From NCBI RefSeq assembly GCF_000420485.1, contig NZ_ATVA01000012.1, positions 1 to 64,000 of the forward strand: a stretch of 64,000 nucleotides of DNA. The letters are read 5' to 3'. Of this stretch, positions 42,509-51,128 are shown piece after piece. Origin of the DNA: Paucidesulfovibrio longus DSM 6739 (GTDB taxonomy: Bacteria; Desulfobacterota; Desulfovibrionia; Desulfovibrionales; Desulfovibrionaceae). Made by a program: the position numbers and the translations under genes. Numbering within the stretch: the stretch's first letter is position 1; the number at the start of each line of letters is the position of its first letter. The notes under the pieces were generated by a model. It was not told the DNA's origin, did no database searches, and worked only from the letters and a program-made list of their open reading frames with translations.

Positions 42509-44590
42509 TTATTCGTCCTCGTCATAGAGCTCGTCTATGAAGCTCGGAAATTCGCAATCCTCGCCCGGCACATTATGGATATGAACTATCTTTGCTGGGT
42601 TACCCTTAGGGGACGTCTCCGGAAGGTAGAACGGAATGCGTTGCTCTTCTTTTATTGCCTGGGATTTATTGTTCCGTATGGCGCGGATTCGAGCACTGTT
42701 GCTCAGCTTCTCAGTGGTGTCTGCTTGGCGCTGAGCGGATTGAATCTTCTCTTCCACGAAACGGTCCAGACGCCTTTGTTCCCCCTCAGCCGTCATGTGT
42801 GTCGTGGCTTGGGTTTTCTTTTGTACGGCCCGAGTTTCCCATACATCCCAGAACGAGCAGCCAGAAAATTCGCGGCAGCGTGTTGTCAGTTGGCACTTCC
42901 AGACGGTGGAGCCGCCCTTTTCCGGGAATAAATAGATGCAATCCGCATTGGCAGGGTCGTAGGCTGCGTACAGACCTGTCGGTCGACAAATTCCCTTGGC
43001 TCTGTGAAGCCATCCCTGCTGCACAATTTCCGGAGAGGAGTAGTATAGACCGAAGACTGAAACTCCCAGTTCCGATATCCTTGCACTGGTCCGAGGCAGC
43101 AGGCTGATACGTAGCGCGTCTTCGGGGGCCGAGCGGAGTCTTCCCGTCCTGTGCTGTATGCCCCAGTTCCATATGGCTAACGGCGTCATAGGCAGGTCGG
43201 CAGGCATGTCTGCTGTTCGGTCGTATTTGTCCAGGGGATGGGACTGATTATGCATCAGGACCGAGGCGATGATTATTTCACGGAAATCGCGGAGTGTCAG
43301 AACGGCGTCCAGTCGATAGTCCCTTCCTCCATGTTTTTTGACCAGGGTTCCGTTCACCACGCCAGGCGCGTACGGCTTGAAGCCAGCTTGAATCGTGTTG
43401 AAATAGCGCTCAACAATACCCTTAGCGTCGCCACGATAGGGAGGGGTGTTTTCAATCCGTACCGAGAAGCTGTTTTCCAAGGCTTCAATCTGGCTGCCCA
43501 AGAGTTCTCCTCGGTCAGCAAGTATTGCGTCTGGAATTCCTGAGACTGGCCATTGCTCATGAGTAATTTCAAGACCATGCTTTTGGCACCATGCAACCTT
43601 GTCTGTCATGGCCACTGCAAGGGCCTGAATTGCCATTGCGTACGACGGTGCCCGGAATCCAATGTACAGCCCCGCAATCATGCGGCTGAATACATCGACC
43701 ACAAGATAGACGACAGGGCGCCCAACAATGTTGCGCCGGTCACTATCGGACACCAGATAGATATCCGCTATGGTGGCGTCGATTTCAAATCGCGAGCCTG
43801 GGCCGGCGACATCGGCACCGGCAGTGCCAGTCAGCGGTCTGCCGTCTTTGTTGTATTCCAACGGATTCATGCGTTTTTTGACACGATCCGCTTGCCCGTA
43901 TTCTCGTCTGTAGAAATGGTACATCTGCCCCTTGGTGGGCATTTCCGATTTTGGGGTGTCCGGAAACATGTTTTCATACAGATCCAAAAATCGGCGGTAC
44001 GCATAAGGGAAGCCCGCCGTGGTTTCCTTCAGGTAGTGACGATCGAGGGCTATACGAAAGAGCCGCTCAGTTTGGGCGTCGATGATCGCTCCAATGCCTG
44101 GACTATGCATTCGAGGTCTGCCCAACTTGTTTTCCGCTTTTCGACTTTTCCCCCGACCGCCCGAGTTCCGATAATCCGGTAGAAGAGCGTTGGGGGTCTG
44201 CCCTCGTTGCCAATAGCGGCGAATCAGCGTGAACAAATGGCGTTTGGTCGCTTCTCCTGAATCAACTATTCGTCTCATCGCTGCTCCCCGCATTTTGGGC
44301 TCGTAGCAGCGTGGGTCGTTTATAATTGGGAGGATCAGCGCATGGTTTTTGTCGCGTTTGATTCGCGCCGTGCTTCCTTCTTCGGGCGTCAGCAATGCGA
44401 GTTTCGCGAAGGGGTCTTCCTCCCGCTTCACTGTCCCGTCCTCCAGGCCCGCCCGCAATTCCATAAGAGACACTTGCACTGGGAACGCGGAAGGATCGTC
44501 CAGGCTGATCCATGTGGCATATTCCGGTGTCAGATGCAGGATGCGATAAATCGAACCGTTGCATGCCAAGGTTTCATTCACTCGAAACAT
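42509..44590 (-). CDS. tnsB: Tn7-type transposase TnsB (rve/DDE)
   Basis: The 693-aa DDE transposase cuts and joins the 3' ends of the element. Catalytic landmarks are GSRFEIDATIADIYL (first D), DAILADRGELLGSQIEAL (second D) and YRGDAKGIVERYFNTIQ (E). The N-terminus is the end-binding part expected to recognise the 20-bp repeats at 45451-45510. It overlaps tnsA by 17 bp. Confidence 0.92.
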   Translation of the reverse strand: MFRVNETLACNGSIYRILHLTPEYATWISLDDPSAFPVQVSLMELRAGLEDGTVKREEDPFAKLALLTPEEGSTARIKRDKNHALILPIINDPRCYEPKMRGAAMRRIVDSGEATKRHLFTLIRRYWQRGQTPNALLPDYRNSGGRGKSRKAENKLGRPRMHSPGIGAIIDAQTERLFRIALDRHYLKETTAGFPYAYRRFLDLYENMFPDTPKSEMPTKGQMYHFYRREYGQADRVKKRMNPLEYNKDGRPLTGTAGADVAGPGSRFEIDATIADIYLVSDSDRRNIVGRPVVYLVVDVFSRMIAGLYIGFRAPSYAMAIQALAVAMTDKVAWCQKHGLEITHEQWPVSGIPDAILADRGELLGSQIEALENSFSVRIENTPPYRGDAKGIVERYFNTIQAGFKPYAPGVVNGTLVKKHGGRDYRLDAVLTLRDFREIIIASVLMHNQSHPLDKYDRTADMPADLPMTPLAIWNWGIQHRTGRLRSAPEDALRISLLPRTSARISELGVSVFGLYYSSPEIVQQGWLHRAKGICRPTGLYAAYDPANADCIYLFPEKGGSTVWKCQLTTRCREFSGCSFWDVWETRAVQKKTQATTHMTAEGEQRRLDRFVEEKIQSAQRQADTTEKLSNSARIRAIRNNKSQAIKEEQRIPFYLPETSPKGNPAKIVHIHNVPGEDCEFPSFIDELYDEDE

Positions 44591-45401
44591 TTCGGCCTCC
44601 CGGCATGGACATGATTTTCATGGGGGCGAGGTGGGCCGCAGTAAGTTTGATGTGAGGAATTCGGATGTCGAAGATGAAAAAACGTTGGGCAAGGAGTTGC
44701 CGAATTTCCAAAAGGGATTCGCCAGGGGTCAAATGGTACGCAATGTCCAGTTTCTTGGCGAGGCTGATGACCGTCAGCTTCGGATTGCTTTGGAAGGATT
44801 CTGTGTAAAAAGACAGGCGCTCATGGAGCTCCATCGTGGGGATGTGGTCCCCCTGCGTTGGGTACAGCCATTTTATGTTGTTTATGATCCCGGCAGGCAA
44901 ATCTTTTTCCGTGATGATGAACCAGGGGATATTTTGGGAAGCCCAGTACCTTCGTTCAAGTTCAAGCTTCTCAACCACTCGCGGAAATGCAAATTCGCTC
45001 TGGTACTTCGCCTGTAAGGCGAACTCCGGTTGGTCGGAATCAGATGTGCTGACACGGAAATCCGTGGTCATGTACTGAGGGACGCCGGAGACAGCGGGGT
45101 GCCGGATGCCTGCCCCTTCCGCCGCCGCGAGGGTGGCTTTGAGGGGGAGCGGGAATTGTTCTCGGATGTCCGTGGATCGAGGGTGCCACTCCAGGAAGAG
45201 GAAAACGGCAAGTTCGAGGTCGGAGAGGAGGTGATGCGTGCGTTGGGACTTGTGCCCGAAGACGCGATGCGAGCGCCCTTTGGAGGGGACGTCGCGTACC
45301 GTGAGCCAGGGCTTGTAGTCGGAACCCCGACCTGAACCACGTCCTTCCTTGATCCATCTCGCGAATTTCAGGTCCGCGTTCGTGTGCTTGTCTCTGGACA
45401 T
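44574..45401 (-). CDS. tnsA: Tn7-type endonuclease TnsA
   Basis: TnsA cuts the 5' strands at the transposon ends, allowing cut-and-paste movement with TnsB. The 275-aa sequence shows the restriction-endonuclease-like core: LSDLELAVFLFLEWHP (Glu), TTDFRVSTSD (Asp) and FALQAKYQSEF (Q-x-K). The C-terminal winged helix is the TnsC-interaction part. The start at 45401 has AGGAG 13 bases upstream. It is nearest the right transposon end, as in Tn7. Confidence 0.9.
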   Translation of the reverse strand: MSRDKHTNADLKFARWIKEGRGSGRGSDYKPWLTVRDVPSKGRSHRVFGHKSQRTHHLLSDLELAVFLFLEWHPRSTDIREQFPLPLKATLAAAEGAGIRHPAVSGVPQYMTTDFRVSTSDSDQPEFALQAKYQSEFAFPRVVEKLELERRYWASQNIPWFIITEKDLPAGIINNIKWLYPTQGDHIPTMELHERLSFYTESFQSNPKLTVISLAKKLDIAYHLTPGESLLEIRQLLAQRFFIFDIRIPHIKLTAAHLAPMKIMSMPGGRNVSSE

Positions 45402-45450
45402 GAAAAAGCCGCTCCTGGTCGCTCGTTGAGGGAGACTTGGAACGGCTTTC

Positions 45451-45517
45451 GGTATACGACTTTATTTTTCAGTATACAACTTTATTTTACGGTATACGAC
45501 TTTATTTTTCTCCCACA
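45451..45517 (-). repeat. Tn7-like right end: three abutting 20-bp TnsB-site repeats plus terminus
   Basis: Three direct repeats, GGTATACGACTTTATTTTTC (45451-45470 and 45491-45510, identical) and a variant AGTATACAACTTTATTTTAC (45471-45490), are followed by TCCCACA, giving a TGTGGGA terminus. Dense abutting repeats mark the right end of Tn7 elements. Confidence 0.9.
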
Positions 45518-45522
45518 AGTCA
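45518..45522. other. Presumed Tn7 target duplication AGTCA at attTn7
   Basis: The five bases AGTCA lie next to the transposon terminus, 21 bp from the glmS stop. The left copy was not found, so this is inferred from the fixed 5-bp duplication size of Tn7 elements. Confidence 0.6.
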
Positions 45523-45542
45523 GCGTCTGATGCGGCGTTCAG

Positions 45543-47369
45543 CTATTCCACGGTCACGCTTTTGGCCAGGTTGCGCGGCTGGTCCACATCCTTGCCGAGG
45601 TAGTCGGCGACCTCGTAGGCGAAGAGCTGGAGCGCGGGCAGGGCCAGGAAGGTGGCCAGGGGGCCGCTGGCGCGGGGCACGTCCCAGCGGTGGTCCACTT
45701 CGAGGTCGAGGCCCACGTTGGTCAGGGCGATGATCTCGCCGCTGCGCGCCTGGACTTCCACGAGGTTGGACTTGACCTTGGGGAAGAGGTCGTCGTCCAG
45801 CGCGATGGCGAAGGACGGGAACTTGGGGTCGATAAGCGCGATGGGGCCGTGCTTCATCTCGCCTGCGGCGTAGCCCTCGGCGTGGATGTAGGAGATTTCC
45901 TTGAGCTTGAGCGCGCCCTCCAGGGCCAGCGGGTAGTACAGGCCGCGGCCGAGGTAGAGGAAGCTGTCCGCGTCGGAATACTCGCGGGCCAGCTCAAAGG
46001 CCCTGTCGCGCAGCGCGGGCAGGGTCTTTTCCAGCAGCTCCGGCAGGGAGCGCAGGCCGTGCAGGGTGTCGCGATGTATCTTGGGATCGAGCTTCCCGGT
46101 CTTGCTGCCCCAGTGCAGGGTCAGCAGGAGCAGGGCCGTGAGCTGCGAGCACATGGCCTTGGTGGAGGCCACGCTGATTTCCGGGCCGGCCTGGGTGTAG
46201 ACCACGTAGTCCGACTCGCGGGCCACGGAGGAGCCGACCACGTTGCAGAGGCCGAGCACCTTGAGGCCCTGCTGTTTGGCCAGCTTGATGCCCGCCAGGG
46301 TGTCGGCGGTTTCGCCGGACTGGGAAATGGCGATGATCAGGGTGTCCGGGTCGAGGATGGGGTCGCGGTAGCGGAACTCGGAGGCGATTTCCACCTGCAC
46401 GGGGATGCGCGCCCACTGTTCCAGCAGGTACATGCCCCAGAGCCCGGCGTGGAAGGAGGTTCCGCAGGCCACGATATGGATGCGCTTGGGCGCGCCTTCC
46501 AGGCAGTCCAGCTCCGGCAGGCGCACTTCGTCCAGGTCCGTGGCCAGACGGCCGCAGAGGCAGTCCTGGATGACCTTGGGCTGTTCGAAGATCTCCTTGA
46601 TCATGAAGTGCTTGTGGCCGCCTTTCTGGGCCGCCTGCACGTCCCAGGTGATGGTGTCCACCTTCTTCTCCACCGGGGAGAGGTCGCGCACGCGCATGAC
46701 CTGCCAGGACGAGGCGTCGATGCGTACCAGCTCGCCGTCTTCCAGGAAGACCACGTCGCGGGTGTAGGGCAGGAAGGCCGGAATGTCCGAGGCGAGGAAG
46801 TTTTCGCCCGTGCCCACGCCGAGCACCAGCGGGCTGGAAACGCGCGCCGCATGCACCACGCCGGGGTTCTGCGCGTCGAAGACAGCGATGGCGTAGGCGC
46901 CTTCCACGCGGTTCAGCGCGCGGGAAAGCGCGGGCAGCATCTCGCCCTCTTCCTGGAGATACTTGGAAATCAGGTTCAGGAGCACTTCGGTGTCCGTCTC
47001 GGACTTGAAGGTCACGCCTTCGGCCAGCAGCTCTTTCTTGATTTCCTGGTAGTTCTCGATGATGCCGTTGTGGATCATGGCCAAGCGGCCCGTGTGGTCC
47101 ACGTGGGGATGCGCGTTGGGTTCGTTGGGTTCGCCGTGGGTGGCCCAGCGGGTGTGGCCTATGCCCGAGGTGGCGTTGAAGACGTTTTCCTGCGCGAGCT
47201 TCTTGTCCAGCTCGCAGAGCTTGCCCTTGGCCTTGATGACCTTGAGCCCGTCGGTATGCAGAAATCCGACTCCGGCGGAGTCGTAGCCGCGATATTCGAG
47301 GCGGCGCAGCCCCTCAACAAGAACGGGAACGGCCGGACGGTGGCCGCAATAACCGATAATGCCGCACAT
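45543..47369 (-). CDS. glmS: Glutamine-fructose-6-phosphate aminotransferase GlmS
   Basis: GlmS makes glucosamine-6-phosphate for peptidoglycan and LPS. The 608-aa enzyme has the N-terminal nucleophile Cys (MCGIIGYCG), glutaminase motifs (GHTRWATHGEP), two SIS isomerase domains (SQSGETADT) and the invariant end DQPRNLAKSVTVE. Its 3' coding end is the TnsD-binding site and is intact, as expected for Tn7, which inserts just outside the gene. Confidence 0.97.
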   Translation of the reverse strand: MCGIIGYCGHRPAVPVLVEGLRRLEYRGYDSAGVGFLHTDGLKVIKAKGKLCELDKKLAQENVFNATSGIGHTRWATHGEPNEPNAHPHVDHTGRLAMIHNGIIENYQEIKKELLAEGVTFKSETDTEVLLNLISKYLQEEGEMLPALSRALNRVEGAYAIAVFDAQNPGVVHAARVSSPLVLGVGTGENFLASDIPAFLPYTRDVVFLEDGELVRIDASSWQVMRVRDLSPVEKKVDTITWDVQAAQKGGHKHFMIKEIFEQPKVIQDCLCGRLATDLDEVRLPELDCLEGAPKRIHIVACGTSFHAGLWGMYLLEQWARIPVQVEIASEFRYRDPILDPDTLIIAISQSGETADTLAGIKLAKQQGLKVLGLCNVVGSSVARESDYVVYTQAGPEISVASTKAMCSQLTALLLLTLHWGSKTGKLDPKIHRDTLHGLRSLPELLEKTLPALRDRAFELAREYSDADSFLYLGRGLYYPLALEGALKLKEISYIHAEGYAAGEMKHGPIALIDPKFPSFAIALDDDLFPKVKSNLVEVQARSGEIIALTNVGLDLEVDHRWDVPRASGPLATFLALPALQLFAYEVADYLGKDVDQPRNLAKSVTVE

Positions 47370-47515
47370 GGTTCACTCCGGTTTCGTCAGCGGTTGGAAG
47401 CGCACAGGCGCTCCCGATTCATAGGGGGTCACGTGTCACAAATCAAGCCCGCCGTAAAGCGGGGAAAACGGAGCCTGGAACGAGATTCAGGGAAAAGGGG
47501 AAAAGGCGAAAGGGC

Positions 47516-48724
47516 TTACACTTCGGGCCGTTCGTCGCGGCCTGCCGCATCCTGGGCGATCTTTCCGCGCAGCCAATCGAGCAGCCGCGCCCCGGCCTCG
47601 CCGTCGCGGCGGGCAAAGGCCAGGTTCGCGATCTCGCGGCGCTGCTCCGCGTGGCTGTCGCGGCCCTCGGCCACGTCGCGCAGGCACTCCAGCAGGCCGT
47701 GCTGGTCGCGGGGCTTGGGGCCGGGCGTGATCCAGTCGTAGTCGAATTGCAGCTCGCGGTTTTGCGAGGTGTACAGCTCCCAGTCGTAGGGGAAGAAGAT
47801 CTGCGGCTTGTCCAGCAGCAGGTGGTCCGTGAAGATGGAGGAATAGTCCGTGATCATGCAGTGGAACAGGGGCATGAGCGGATACACGTCCAGGTGGTTG
47901 GGGCAGTGCAGGATGTTTCGGAAGGCGAAGCCTTTGTAGAAATTGCTGAAGCTGTGCATCTTGACCACCAGGGCCGCGTTCAGCCGCTCCAGTTCGGCGT
48001 CCAGCCCGGGCAGGTCCAGGGCTCCCTGGCTGATGAAATCGCCGCCGCCGTCCCGGAAGGTGGGCACGAACAGGCCCACGGTGCGCTCCTTGGCCAGCCT
48101 GCGCACGGTTCCGTAAAGCTGCGGGTCCGAGGCGACCATGTCCTGGCGCGTGGGCGGGCGGAAGAACACGTCGTTGCGCGGGTAGCCCGCCTCCACGATC
48201 TCCTTCGCGCCGAAGGAGGTGGCAAAGAGGTTCTCGGTGTAGAAGGGCGAGGTGGAAAGCACGGCGTCGTATCCCGAATACATGCGCCGGAGATAGTCGC
48301 GGCGTTCGTCCGTGAGCCCGATGCCGGATTCCGCTTCCAGGTAGCCGATCTTCTTGAAGCCCACCCCGTGCCAGAGCTGCACGATGCGCGCGCCGTCCAC
48401 CAGCGGGGCGATGGGCGAATCCTTGTAGTGGAAGTCGTCGGCCACGAGGGTTCCGGCCGAGGCGGCCCGGCGCACGGAGTCGCCTTCCGGAAACAGTTCG
48501 CAGGGCAGTCCGGCGGCTCGCAGTTCGCGGTGCACGGCGGGGTTCAGGGTCAGGAAGAAGCAGTCCAGCTCCGGCGCGTGGGCGCGGCAGTGCAGATAGA
48601 AATACTTGGCGTTGCCGCCGAAAAGTCCGCTGCCCCGGCCGATCACGGCCACGGTGCGTGGCTGTTTGGGCGTCAGCGCGCGGATGCGCGCGAGCATGGC
48701 CAATGTCTTCTGGTCGATGTCCAT
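47516..48724 (-). CDS. CDP-glycerol/CDP-ribitol:polyol-phosphate transferase family (TagB/TagF-like)
   Basis: The 402-aa protein belongs to the CDP-glycerol glycerophosphotransferase family: LWHGVGFKKIGYLEAE, AGYPRNDVFFRPP, and ITDYSSIFTDHLLLDKPQIFF. It transfers polyol-phosphate from a CDP-polyol to a surface glycan. The neighbouring gene encodes an enzyme of CDP-ribitol synthesis, so CDP-ribitol is the more likely donor. It probably decorates LPS or capsule of this Gram-negative host. It is 15 bp downstream of that gene, in one operon. Confidence 0.82.
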   Translation of the reverse strand: MDIDQKTLAMLARIRALTPKQPRTVAVIGRGSGLFGGNAKYFYLHCRAHAPELDCFFLTLNPAVHRELRAAGLPCELFPEGDSVRRAASAGTLVADDFHYKDSPIAPLVDGARIVQLWHGVGFKKIGYLEAESGIGLTDERRDYLRRMYSGYDAVLSTSPFYTENLFATSFGAKEIVEAGYPRNDVFFRPPTRQDMVASDPQLYGTVRRLAKERTVGLFVPTFRDGGGDFISQGALDLPGLDAELERLNAALVVKMHSFSNFYKGFAFRNILHCPNHLDVYPLMPLFHCMITDYSSIFTDHLLLDKPQIFFPYDWELYTSQNRELQFDYDWITPGPKPRDQHGLLECLRDVAEGRDSHAEQRREIANLAFARRDGEAGARLLDWLRGKIAQDAAGRDERPEV

Positions 48725-48739
48725 GGCGTTTTCGGGCCG

Positions 48740-50140
48740 CTACAGGGTTGCCGACTTGCGGCGGACGTCCACGACCGTGCCGGAAAAGTCCGCGAACAGG
48801 GTCTTGATGGTCGCTTCGGCCACCTCGCGCGCCGTGAGCAGCGATTCGGGCGGCTCCGGCCCGAAGTTTTCCACGCGCATGGGCGTGGCCGTGCGTTCCG
48901 GGTTGATGGCGTTGATGCGCACGCCCTGGGGCGCGGTTTCCTCGGCGATGCCCTGCACGAGGTTGACGATGGCGGCCTTGGTCGAGGAATAGACCGAATA
49001 CAGGCTCCGGCCCCGCGTGAACGAGCTGGAGGTGAACAGGCAGATGCCGCCGCGCGTGGCTTCCAGGTGGGGCAGGGCCGCCCGGACCACGTTGATGGAG
49101 CCGAGATAGTTCACGGCGATCTCGCGTTCGATGTCCGCGGGGTCGCGGTCCGCGAGCCGCCCGGAGCGGAGCACGCCCGCGGTGTTGACCACGGCGTCGA
49201 TGCGGCCCTCGGCCTGGAGCACTCCGGCAAGGGCGCGTTCCACGGCTTCGGCGTCGGACACGTCGCAGCCCGTGGATGCGGCAAAGCCGTGCATGCGGCC
49301 CCCGTATTCCCGGCCCAGAAACATCAGCGCCTCGCCGATGCCCTTGGTGGCGCCGAACACGGCCACGACCTTGTCCTGGACGCGGCGCAGGGGCGGGCCG
49401 TCCTCCAGCGTCGAGGAATTGACCTGGAAGATCTTGTCCGCGAGGAAGAGGTCTTCGGGATAGGTGATCTTGATGTTCTTTTCCTCGCCGCGCACCACGT
49501 AGATGTCGCCGAGGTTGTAGTTCAGGATCAGCTTGCAGTCGTCCGTGACCTCGCAGTGCGGGTCGCCGTGGGAAAGCTCGTGGGCCTTCTTGAGCACGGC
49601 GGCGCGGAAGCCCTGGGGGGTCTGGCCCCGGCGCAGGGCCGAGCGGTCCGGAATGTCGCGGATGAAGTCCTCGCCGTCCACGGAAACGATGGTGTCCACG
49701 GCGGGCACGGCCACGTCCACGGCCGCGTGGCGGCCCAGGGCGTCGATGGTCTCGGAGATGATCCTGCGGGTGACGAAGGGGCGCACCGCGTCGTGCATGA
49801 GCAGGTTGGCGTTCGGAAGCCTGTCCGAGGGCACGGCGCAGATGCCCGCCCAGGAGCTGTCCTTGCGCGTGGCTCCGCCGTTGAGCAGCTTGGTGACCTT
49901 GGGCACGGGATTCTTGAGCAGCAGCTCTTCCAGGTAGAGGCGGTCCTTGGCCGAGACCACGATGAAGATCTCGTGGATTTGCGGGTGGGCCTGGAACACG
50001 GCCAGGGTGTGCTCGATGACGGTCCTGCCCGCGAGCTTGAGGAACTGCTTGGGGGTGGAAAAGCCCATGCGCTCGCCGCTGCCCGCGGCGAGGATCACGG
50101 CGTAGTTGGTCGTGCCGTTGTTGCTGGTCGAGGTGCTCAT
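48740..50140 (-). CDS. Bifunctional cytidylyltransferase/short-chain reductase (Acs1/Bcs1-like CDP-ribitol synthesis)
   Basis: Residues 1-235 are an IspD/TarI-type cytidylyltransferase (AVILAAGSGERMGFSTPKQF, LMHDAVRPFVT, VTDDCKLI). Residues 240-466 are a short-chain dehydrogenase (VVAVFGATKGIGEALMFLG, SLYSVYSSTKAAIV with Tyr and Lys). This order and length match the Haemophilus Acs1/Bcs1 enzymes that reduce ribulose-5-phosphate and form CDP-ribitol. Use in isoprenoid synthesis (IspD) is less likely because of the fused reductase and the polyol-phosphate transferase next door. Confidence 0.82.
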   Translation of the reverse strand: MSTSTSNNGTTNYAVILAAGSGERMGFSTPKQFLKLAGRTVIEHTLAVFQAHPQIHEIFIVVSAKDRLYLEELLLKNPVPKVTKLLNGGATRKDSSWAGICAVPSDRLPNANLLMHDAVRPFVTRRIISETIDALGRHAAVDVAVPAVDTIVSVDGEDFIRDIPDRSALRRGQTPQGFRAAVLKKAHELSHGDPHCEVTDDCKLILNYNLGDIYVVRGEEKNIKITYPEDLFLADKIFQVNSSTLEDGPPLRRVQDKVVAVFGATKGIGEALMFLGREYGGRMHGFAASTGCDVSDAEAVERALAGVLQAEGRIDAVVNTAGVLRSGRLADRDPADIEREIAVNYLGSINVVRAALPHLEATRGGICLFTSSSFTRGRSLYSVYSSTKAAIVNLVQGIAEETAPQGVRINAINPERTATPMRVENFGPEPPESLLTAREVAEATIKTLFADFSGTVVDVRRKSATL

Positions 50141-50464
50141 GCGCGGCCTCCGGCGACCCTGGCGGACTTCCGGGCGCGAGGACGCGCAGGGAAGCCGGGC
50201 AGGGCGGAGCGGTAAGATTGACGTTCAGGCGCCCCGGAGGGCGTCAAAAACATGCCTTGGGCCGCGCTGGATTCCGGTCCGGCGGATTGCCGAGGCGGGC
50301 GTCGCCGCCGCAGCCCCGCCGAAAAGCCCCGTGAACAGGGCGCGGAGCAAGGGGAGCGGCGGAAACGGCCTGGAAGCCGTCCGGAGCGGGCAAGGCGGCC
50401 TTGCCTACTTCGCGGGAGATCGATGCAAATCCCGCGCCGGATTCGGGGGCAGGGCGGTCCGCGC
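50141..50464. other. GC-rich gene-free interval
   Basis: About 320 bases between rdgB and the CDP-ribitol gene. Open frames here have no ribosome binding site or recognised domain. No terminator or promoter was identified with confidence. Confidence 0.4.
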
Positions 50465-51073
50465 TCAGTCGCCGAGCCTGGCCAGGAACGCGGGCCAGGC
50501 CTCGCGCAGCCGGGCCAGGGCCTTGCCGCGATGCGAGCGGGCGTTCTTGACCTCCGGAGCCATTTCCGCGGCGGTCATGCCCAGTTCCGGGTCGAAAAAG
50601 ATCGGGTCGTAGCCGAAGCCGCTCTTGCCCTGGTAGCCGCGTACGATGACGCCTTCCCAGGCGTCCTGGGCGTGGATGGCCTCGCCCGTGGGCGCGGCCG
50701 CGTACATGCAGCAGATGAACCGGGCCGTGCGCTTTTCGTCGGGCACGTCGCGCAGCCGCTCCAGCAGCTTGGCGTTGTTCGCGTCGGAGTCGCCGTGCTC
50801 GCCCGCATAGCGGGCCGAGTAGACGCCGGGAGCGCCGTCCAGCGCGTCCACGGCCAGGCCGGAATCGTCGGCCACGGCCACGAGCCCTGTGGCCTCGGCC
50901 ACGGCCACGGCCTTGATGCGGGCGTTTTCCAGGAAGGTGTCCCCGGTTTCGGGGATGTCCGCGATTTCGGGATATTGGTCCAGGCCCCTGACCTCCACGC
51001 CGAGGTCGGCGAGCAGGGCCGAGAATTCGCGGATCTTGCCTTGGTTGCGGGTCGCCAGAACAACAGCGCGCAA
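50465..51073 (-). CDS. rdgB: XTP/dITP diphosphatase (RdgB/HAM1 family)
   Basis: This nucleotide-pool cleaning enzyme removes dITP and XTP. The 202-aa protein has LATRNQGKIREFSALL, FLENARIKA, ADDSGLAVDALDGAPGVYSARY and the C-terminal SHRGKALARL. I choose a TTG start at 51073 because AGGAGG lies directly upstream and the family begins with this VVLATRN strand; the frame stays open to 51154. Confidence 0.92.
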   Translation of the reverse strand: MRAVVLATRNQGKIREFSALLADLGVEVRGLDQYPEIADIPETGDTFLENARIKAVAVAEATGLVAVADDSGLAVDALDGAPGVYSARYAGEHGDSDANNAKLLERLRDVPDEKRTARFICCMYAAAPTGEAIHAQDAWEGVIVRGYQGKSGFGYDPIFFDPELGMTAAEMAPEVKNARSHRGKALARLREAWPAFLARLGD

Positions 51074-51128
51074 GGGGCCTCCTTGGTTGCGATTACGCGT
51101 CGGAAAGGACGGGTGGAATGGGGAGGTG

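Larger units (their letters stand above)
37731..45517 (-). mobile_element. Core (tnsABCDE) and right end of a Tn7-like transposon at attTn7
   Basis: Five complete tns genes in the canonical order lead to a right end that finishes TGTGGGA (45517-45511, minus strand). The end sits 25 bp beyond the glmS stop, the classical Tn7 insertion position. In Tn7 the left end lies beyond tnsE and the cargo, so the element must extend left of 37731. No left end with the same repeats was found in the window. The aryl-polyene cluster, the Tn3 mercury element and more may be its cargo (inference). Confidence 0.9.

Noticed and set aside
45690-47741. A 683-codon open frame on the plus strand opposite glmS
   Set aside because: It is a shadow frame in GC-rich DNA. 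It is antisense to an unmistakable GlmS, with no family features.
47651-50215. An 854-codon plus-strand open frame
   Set aside because: It lies antisense to two well-identified genes. Its composition is rich in Val, Gly, His and Arg as expected for a GC-rich shadow.
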